Assembly (NCBI GenBank): GCA_011389555.1
Contig: JAABUD010000316.1
Span: forward strand, 1-55,428
Source of the DNA: Desulfotignum sp.
GTDB taxonomy: Bacteria > Desulfobacterota > Desulfobacteria > Desulfobacterales > Desulfobacteraceae
Length of the DNA stretch: 55,428 nt
Direction of reading: 5' to 3'
The notes under the pieces were generated by a model. The model had not been told where the DNA came from, made no database searches, and saw nothing but the letters and a program-made list of their open reading frames with translations. The position numbers and the translations under genes were made by a program. Below, in pieces: positions 51,126 through 55,428 of the stretch; within the stretch, counting starts at the first letter, position 1, and the number at the start of each line of letters is the position of its first letter.

Positions 51126-51846
51126 ACACGGTCTCCTTTTTTTCCGGTGTAATCAGGGCCCCTGTAAACGCCACCACCAGGATGCAGACAATAAGGGTCC
51201 ACCCGTCCGGCAGCAGATTCAGCCAGATCAGCAGCGTATTCAGCACAGCCGACAGCACGGCCAGAAACACCGTTTGTCTGGACGTCTTGAGGGCCGGCAG
51301 CAGGATGGCCAGCAGCAGGGCGTACAACGCCACCCCCATGCTCTGGGTCAGGATGTCGGGCAGAAACCCGCCCAGAACATATCCGCACACCGTCCCCGAT
51401 ACCCATCCGGCCCAGGACGACAGTTCCAGGAAAAATACAAACCGGGGGGTCAACTTTTCTTTATGAAACGACAGCACGGAAAACACTTCATCCGTTACCC
51501 CGAAAGCCAGCAGAAAATAGGTCTTATGGGCCAGGTTTTTAAGCCGGGTGGACAGATATGCGCTCATGAGAAAATGTCTGAAATTCACCAGCAGCGTCGT
51601 CAGAATGATACCGGCCGGTCCCATGCCGGTCATCAGCAGGTTCAAAGCAATGAACTGACTGGCGCCGGCAAACACCACCGAGGAAAACAAAACCGCTTCC
51701 ACAAAGCTGGTGCTGCATCCTTTTGCCAGGATGCCAAAAGCCACGGCCGCCGGAAAATAGCCGATGAAAATCGGTATCCCGGCCTGGACGGCACGACGGA
51801 TTTCCATCTTCTGGTTGAAACCGTGTTTTTCCGAAGCCGTTGTCAT
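51118..51846 (-). CDS. azlC: AzlC-family branched-chain amino-acid permease
   Basis: 242 residues, about six to eight hydrophobic segments. Family hallmarks: GIPIFIGYFPAAVAFGILAKG, SSVVFAGASQFIALNLL, LLVNFRHFLMSAYLS and FGVTDEVFSV. The start overlaps the stop of the upstream hydrolase gene by 4 nt. It is the large subunit of the AzlCD exporter. Confidence 0.93.
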   Translation of the reverse strand: MTTASEKHGFNQKMEIRRAVQAGIPIFIGYFPAAVAFGILAKGCSTSFVEAVLFSSVVFAGASQFIALNLLMTGMGPAGIILTTLLVNFRHFLMSAYLSTRLKNLAHKTYFLLAFGVTDEVFSVLSFHKEKLTPRFVFFLELSSWAGWVSGTVCGYVLGGFLPDILTQSMGVALYALLLAILLPALKTSRQTVFLAVLSAVLNTLLIWLNLLPDGWTLIVCILVVAFTGALITPEKKETVYE

Positions 51847-52688
51847 TTTTCCGGATGCGTTGTCAACCGATCGGACCCGGGGTGCTCCAGGGTATTTTCC
51901 AGAAATGTATTCACTGAATCGAAATAGGTTTCAAACGCAGAAATGGTATTATGGCCGGCCCCATGGACCGGCACCAGCTGTTTGGGGCCGGTCAGGCATT
52001 CATACAGGCGGAGGGTATGCCGATTGGGAATCACTTCGTCATTCGGGGCCACCAGTACCAGGGTCGAACTGGCGATCCCGGCGGCAAAGTCGATGGTCCG
52101 GTGCCGGTCCTCCAGCACCAGATTCACCAGCCAGGAAGGGTAATATGCGCCGGCCACCGCCTGAATACTGTCAAAAGGGCAGGTGAGAATCAGTTTGCCC
52201 AGATTTCGCTCCAGTGCCAGAAAGGCGGCCATGGAAGACCCCAGGCTTCGGCCCCAGGCAACACACCGGGCCGGATCAAGCGGGTACTGTTTTGCCATGT
52301 GATCATAGATCGCCAGGGCATCTGACTTGAGACGCGCTTCTGTGGGAGATCCTTCGCTCTGGCCGTATCCCCGGTAGTTGACTAAAACGGCATTGGCGGA
52401 CAACCGGGTTGAAAAATCCGCCAGGTTCACGGACACCTCTTCGGCATTGCCCCCGAAATAAAATACCGTGGGCAGGCCGGCCCAGTCTTTTTTCAGCAGC
52501 CACCCATGAAGTTCAATGCTTTTTCCCACATGAATCCGGATCTCTTCCGCCTCCGGGATCCGGGCCGTTATCTGTGCCAGCTGCTTTGAATCGATAGACA
52601 CCGGAAAATACAGGATTTTTCTGGAAATCACATACCGTGTGAGCAGAAAAACCAGCACAGCGATGACCACGATAACCGGAATTCTCAT
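51843..52688 (-). CDS. Membrane-anchored alpha/beta hydrolase
   Basis: 281 residues. An N-terminal membrane anchor or signal (about 3-20) is followed by an alpha/beta hydrolase fold. The sequence NYRGYGQSEG lies before the nucleophile elbow GRSLGSS (about residues 145-151). An acid candidate lies in VLVAPNDEVIP, and the catalytic His in HGAGHNT. It belongs to the BEM46/YqkD-like group; the substrate is unknown. First gene of an operon with azlC and azlD. Confidence 0.87.
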   Translation of the reverse strand: MRIPVIVVIAVLVFLLTRYVISRKILYFPVSIDSKQLAQITARIPEAEEIRIHVGKSIELHGWLLKKDWAGLPTVFYFGGNAEEVSVNLADFSTRLSANAVLVNYRGYGQSEGSPTEARLKSDALAIYDHMAKQYPLDPARCVAWGRSLGSSMAAFLALERNLGKLILTCPFDSIQAVAGAYYPSWLVNLVLEDRHRTIDFAAGIASSTLVLVAPNDEVIPNRHTLRLYECLTGPKQLVPVHGAGHNTISAFETYFDSVNTFLENTLEHPGSDRLTTHPEK

Positions 52689-52870
52689 GTCTTCCTCCTT
52701 AAAGGATCTGATGGTTTGTCCGGGTAAAATATAACAGAACGCGGATGAATAAAAGCAAAATCCGGTAACCCCGTTTGATCCGCTTGATTTGGAACGTCTT
52801 TTTTAGTAGTAGAGGGGATCGGAAAACCGGTAACCGGAAACAGCCGGTACCTGAACAAAGGAGAAAAACA

Positions 52871-53305
52871 GTGAGTTTCATTTATCTGGTCATCATTGCC
52901 GCCATCGGCGGCATTGCCGTGGCCCTTCAGGCACAGCTGATGGGCGGTATTGACAGACAGGTGGGGACCCTTGAAAGCGTGTTTGTCACCTATGGCGGCG
53001 GCGGATTTCTCATCGGCATCATCATGATTCTGCTGCGGGGCGGAAACCTGTCCGGCCTGGCCCAGGTACCCGGGTATACCCTGCTGGCGGGCCCCATGGG
53101 CCTGGTGCTCATCGCAGCCATCGGTTACAGTGTGCCCCGGCTGGGGCTGGTGCCGGCCTTCACCATTCTGGTGGCGGCCCAGTTCATGACAGCGGCCCTG
53201 ATCGACCAGTTCGGCCTGATGGGGGCCGAAATCCGCCAGATCAGCCTGTCCCGGATGGCCGGCATGCTGGTGATGCTTTTCGGCATCTGGCTGACCCTGC
53301 GGTGA
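52871..53305 (+). CDS. DMT-superfamily small membrane protein (DUF606/YdcZ-like)
   Basis: 144 residues from GTG 52871, chosen because AAGGAG lies about 8 nt upstream and the longer frame from 52775 adds a charged non-conserved leader. Five hydrophobic segments (LVIIAAIGGIAVALQAQLMGG, GGGGFLIGIIMILL, LAGPMGLVLIAAIGY, PAFTILVAAQFMTAALIDQFG, MAGMLVMLFGIWLTL) match the DUF606/YdcZ half-size DMT protein. It would need to dimerise to form a transporter. Substrate unknown. Confidence 0.85.
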   Translation: MSFIYLVIIAAIGGIAVALQAQLMGGIDRQVGTLESVFVTYGGGGFLIGIIMILLRGGNLSGLAQVPGYTLLAGPMGLVLIAAIGYSVPRLGLVPAFTILVAAQFMTAALIDQFGLMGAEIRQISLSRMAGMLVMLFGIWLTLR

Positions 53306-53420
53306 ACGGCTGTTTGCTGTGATACCCCGCTGCCCCCCCATCCGGTATTCCTGCTGGAAAAACAGGTGGCATTGCCCGGAGTTTATCTTTGGATCCAGTC
53401 GGATCACAAGAGAAGAGGAT

Positions 53421-53807
53421 TTAATTTGTTTGGAGGGCGACAGGAGGAACGAATTTTCTGACAAGGTCGAACAGATCCTTCAAGAGATAGGGCTTGGCAA
53501 GCACTGCATCAAACCGGGTGTCATCCATGAGCCACGGGGTGCCTGACATGGCTATGACCGGCAGACGGTCCCCTTTCAATTGCCTGATTTCCCGAAGTAC
53601 ATCATCACCGGTCAACTTTCCCATTCTCATATCGGTGAGAACCAGGTCGTACTCCTCAATGTGTACTTTTTCCACTCCTTGTTCTCCATTTTCCGCCGTA
53701 TCCACTTCATAGCCTTTTCTGGACAATGCCATCGCCAACATTTTCAAGATCGCACTCTCATCATCGATCACAAGCACTCTGGGACGAACGGATGTTGATT
53801 CAGACAT
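53421..53807 (-). CDS. Stand-alone response-regulator receiver domain
   Basis: 128 residues. Receiver domain with VLVIDDESAILKML (acidic pair), phospho-acceptor Asp in LVLTDMRMG, IAMSGTP and the conserved lysine in LAKPYLLKDL. There is no output domain, so it is CheY/Spo0F-like and must act by protein contact. No histidine kinase is adjacent. Confidence 0.92.
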   Translation of the reverse strand: MSESTSVRPRVLVIDDESAILKMLAMALSRKGYEVDTAENGEQGVEKVHIEEYDLVLTDMRMGKLTGDDVLREIRQLKGDRLPVIAMSGTPWLMDDTRFDAVLAKPYLLKDLFDLVRKFVPPVALQTN

Positions 53808-53823
53808 GTTTTATCATCTCCAT

Positions 53824-53852
53824 CCAACGGGTTGTCCTGTCAACCCGATTGG
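53824..53852. promoter_or_regulatory. Inverted repeat in the leader of the receiver gene
   Basis: CCAACGGGTTG (53824-53834) and CAACCCGATTGG (53841-53852) are complementary except for one bulged base, with a 6-nt spacer. The repeat lies 17 bp upstream of the ATG at 53807; it could be an operator or leader hairpin. Confidence 0.45.
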
Positions 53853-53943
53853 ATTGTTTTATCCATATTTGCCAGGCCAGTTGGCTGGATCTTACGCTAC
53901 CGGACAAAAAACCGCAACAACTAAAATCCAGGCAGGGGGGATG

Positions 53944-54966
53944 TCAGGTCATATCCCACCCTTCCTCCACCCCGTGACAGGACACAAAACTGCCGTTGGG
54001 CAGTGCATTGAGGCGGGGGAATTCCTGCCGGCACCGGTCACGGGCAAAGACGCACCGGTTGTGAAACACGCACCCTGACGGCAGGTTCACCGGTGTGGGC
54101 ACCTCGCCCTTGAGTTTGATGTGCTTGGCCTTTTTTTCCCCCACCTTTGGGATGGCGGACAAAAGGGCCCTTGTATAGGGGTGCCGGGGTTCGTTGAAAA
54201 GGTCATTGGCCGAGGCCAGTTCACACAGGGTTCCCAGGTACAGCACGGCCACCCGGGAGCTGATGTGGTGCACCACAGACAGGTCATGGGTGATAAACAG
54301 ATAGGTCAGGTCATGTTTTTCCCGCAGATCCATGAGCAGGTTCAGAATCTGGGCCTGGATGGAGACATCCAGGGCAGACACCGGCTCGTCTGCCACGATA
54401 AAATCAGGATCCAGTACCAGTCCCCTGGCAATGGAGATGCGCTGGCGCTGCCCCCCGGAAAATTCATGGGGGTGCCGGGCGATCCAGGCCGGGTCCACCC
54501 CCACCTGTTCCATGACATAGTCGACCTTGTCCCTGGCTTCCTGGGAGGTCATTTTCGGGTTGTGGAACCGCAATGGTTCTTCCAGGGTCTGGCGCACGGT
54601 TTTTCTGGGATTCAATGACGCATAGGGGTCCTGGAAAATCATCTGCATTTTTCTGCGATAGGGAAGCCACTGCTCATGGGAGAGGGTATCGATGCGCTGG
54701 CCGCCGTAAAAAATCCTGCCGGCATTGGGCCGGTACAGCCCCAGGATGACCCGTGCCAGGGTGGATTTACCACACCCGCTTTCCCCCACCACGCTCAGGG
54801 TTTCACCTTTGTTGACAAACAAAGAGACGTTGTTCACGGCCTTGACAGTGGTTTTTTCCAGGTGCATGCCGCCTTTGAAACGCAGCTGATCCAGAAATCC
54901 GCCGGAAATATCAAAATGCTTGACCACATTCTCTACAGTCAATAAAGGGGTCTGTTTTGTTGTCAT
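53944..54966 (-). CDS. Oligopeptide/dipeptide ABC transporter ATPase (OppF/DppF type)
   Basis: 340 residues. Walker A is GESGCGKST, the Q-loop MIFQDPYASLNPR, the signature FSGGQRQR, Walker B FIVADEPVSALDVS and the switch ITHDLSVV. The C-terminal oligo_HPY region has a Cys-rich motif (GCVFHNRCVFARDRC) typical of Opp/Dpp ATPases, where some bind an Fe-S cluster or zinc. It is the second ATPase of a peptide or nickel importer, 16 nt after the OppD-like gene. Confidence 0.93.
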   Translation of the reverse strand: MTTKQTPLLTVENVVKHFDISGGFLDQLRFKGGMHLEKTTVKAVNNVSLFVNKGETLSVVGESGCGKSTLARVILGLYRPNAGRIFYGGQRIDTLSHEQWLPYRRKMQMIFQDPYASLNPRKTVRQTLEEPLRFHNPKMTSQEARDKVDYVMEQVGVDPAWIARHPHEFSGGQRQRISIARGLVLDPDFIVADEPVSALDVSIQAQILNLLMDLREKHDLTYLFITHDLSVVHHISSRVAVLYLGTLCELASANDLFNEPRHPYTRALLSAIPKVGEKKAKHIKLKGEVPTPVNLPSGCVFHNRCVFARDRCRQEFPRLNALPNGSFVSCHGVEEGWDMT

Positions 54967-54982
54967 GGGGTTTGCTTACCTC

Positions 54983-55428
54983 TTATTTCATATGACAGGC
55001 TGCCATAATGCCGTTTTGTTTTTCTTCCAGCACCGGGGTCTGCCGGGTACAGATATCTGCTGCAAGTTCGCACCTGGGATTGAATGCACACCCGGGCGGG
55101 ATATTGGTAAGGGTGGGCATCATGCCCGGAATCTGCTTCAGGTCTTTGCCCGGTTCAATGAAGCCGGGAATGGATCCGATGAGCCCGATGGTATAGGGAT
55201 GCACCGGATGGTGCACCACGGTTTCCGTGGGGCCGTATTCAATGATCTTGCCCGCATACATCACCGCAATCTTTTCGGTCACCTGGGACACCACCCCTAA
55301 GTCATGGGTGATGAGGATCAGGCCCATTTTCTCATTCTCACACAATTCCTGGAGCAGGTCCATGATCTCGGCCTGGATGGTGACATCCAAAGCGGTTGTG
55401 GGTTCGTCTGCAATGATAATGGCCGGGT
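54983..55428 (-). CDS. Oligopeptide/dipeptide ABC transporter ATPase (OppD/DppD type), 5' part beyond window
   Basis: The C-terminal ~147 residues are visible, beginning inside Walker B (IIIADEPTTALDVT), then ITHDLGVV, YAGKIIEYGP, the HPYTIGLIGSIP oligo_HPY signature and the Cys motif GCAFNPRCELAADIC. The gene continues past 55428. It pairs with the OppF-like ATPase; permeases and the binding protein would be expected upstream. Confidence 0.92.
   Translation of the reverse strand, partial: PAIIIADEPTTALDVTIQAEIMDLLQELCENEKMGLILITHDLGVVSQVTEKIAVMYAGKIIEYGPTETVVHHPVHPYTIGLIGSIPGFIEPGKDLKQIPGMMPTLTNIPPGCAFNPRCELAADICTRQTPVLEEKQNGIMAACHMK

Noticed and set aside
52685-53464. 259-codon minus-strand open frame opposite the DUF606-like gene
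   Set aside because: Gln/His/Gly-rich shadow; the plus strand encodes a five-segment membrane protein with a proper ribosome site.

Overview
The window looks like chromosomal DNA from a free-living, metabolically versatile Gram-negative bacterium, most likely a Desulfobacterota / Desulfobacteraceae-type anaerobe (Desulfotignum- or Desulfobacter-like). This is an inference. It rests on a GC-rich codon style full of CGG and CCC, a non-pyrrolysine MttB-type methyltransferase, a YkgJ Cys-cluster protein, a ~1050-residue NAD-glutamate dehydrogenase and an outer-membrane lipid (Mla) system. No sulfate-reduction gene lies in the window. No rRNA, tRNA, CRISPR array or complete insertion sequence was seen.

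Layout. 1-2460: pstC-pstA phosphate transporter, leaving the left edge. 2576-5597: mlaFED-STAS-mlaC phospholipid transport operon, divergent from an RsbU-like phosphatase and RsbW-like kinase pair (5751-7506). 7553-12065: a coiled-coil orphan, kbl-tdh threonine degradation and an MttB-family methyltransferase. 12308-15518: RNase HI with a hybrid-binding domain, a CPC-type metal ATPase and its divergent MarR regulator. 15539-15751: remnant of an agmatinase. 15977-21705: Lrp regulator, enolase-superfamily epimerase, DUF1611 protein and a polar amino-acid ABC transporter, read here as a candidate D-glutamate / Glu-peptide scavenging operon. 21706-25368: an AT-rich, gene-poor segment with orphan genes, a family of palindromic repeats and a 191-nt giant hairpin. 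25369-31146: YkgJ protein, galU, lytic transglycosylase and a fused EndoQ-UvrD repair protein. 31288-36509: a co-directional set with an inactive-looking GGDEF protein, a thioredoxin-HEAT protein, a DUF985 cupin, a GalT-like protein and an orphan. 36510-41043: two unrelated glutamate dehydrogenases in one operon. 41263-45462: MaoC-like protein, EamA exporter, diguanylate cyclase and argG. 45477-48114: pspF divergent from pspABC with a clear sigma-54 promoter. 48116-53807: LysE exporter, lipoprotein, dodecin, azlCD, hydrolase, small membrane protein and response regulator. 53944-55428: oligopeptide ABC ATPases leaving the right edge.

Recurring themes are envelope maintenance (Mla, Psp, transglycosylase, lipoprotein) and amino-acid nitrogen handling (threonine to glycine, D/L-glutamate uptake and conversion, two GDHs, ArgG, AzlCD, LysE, Opp). 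The points most worth follow-up are the candidate D-glutamate operon, the EndoQ-helicase fusion, the two kinds of palindromic element in the AT-rich segment, and the degenerate GGDEF / thioredoxin-HEAT pair.
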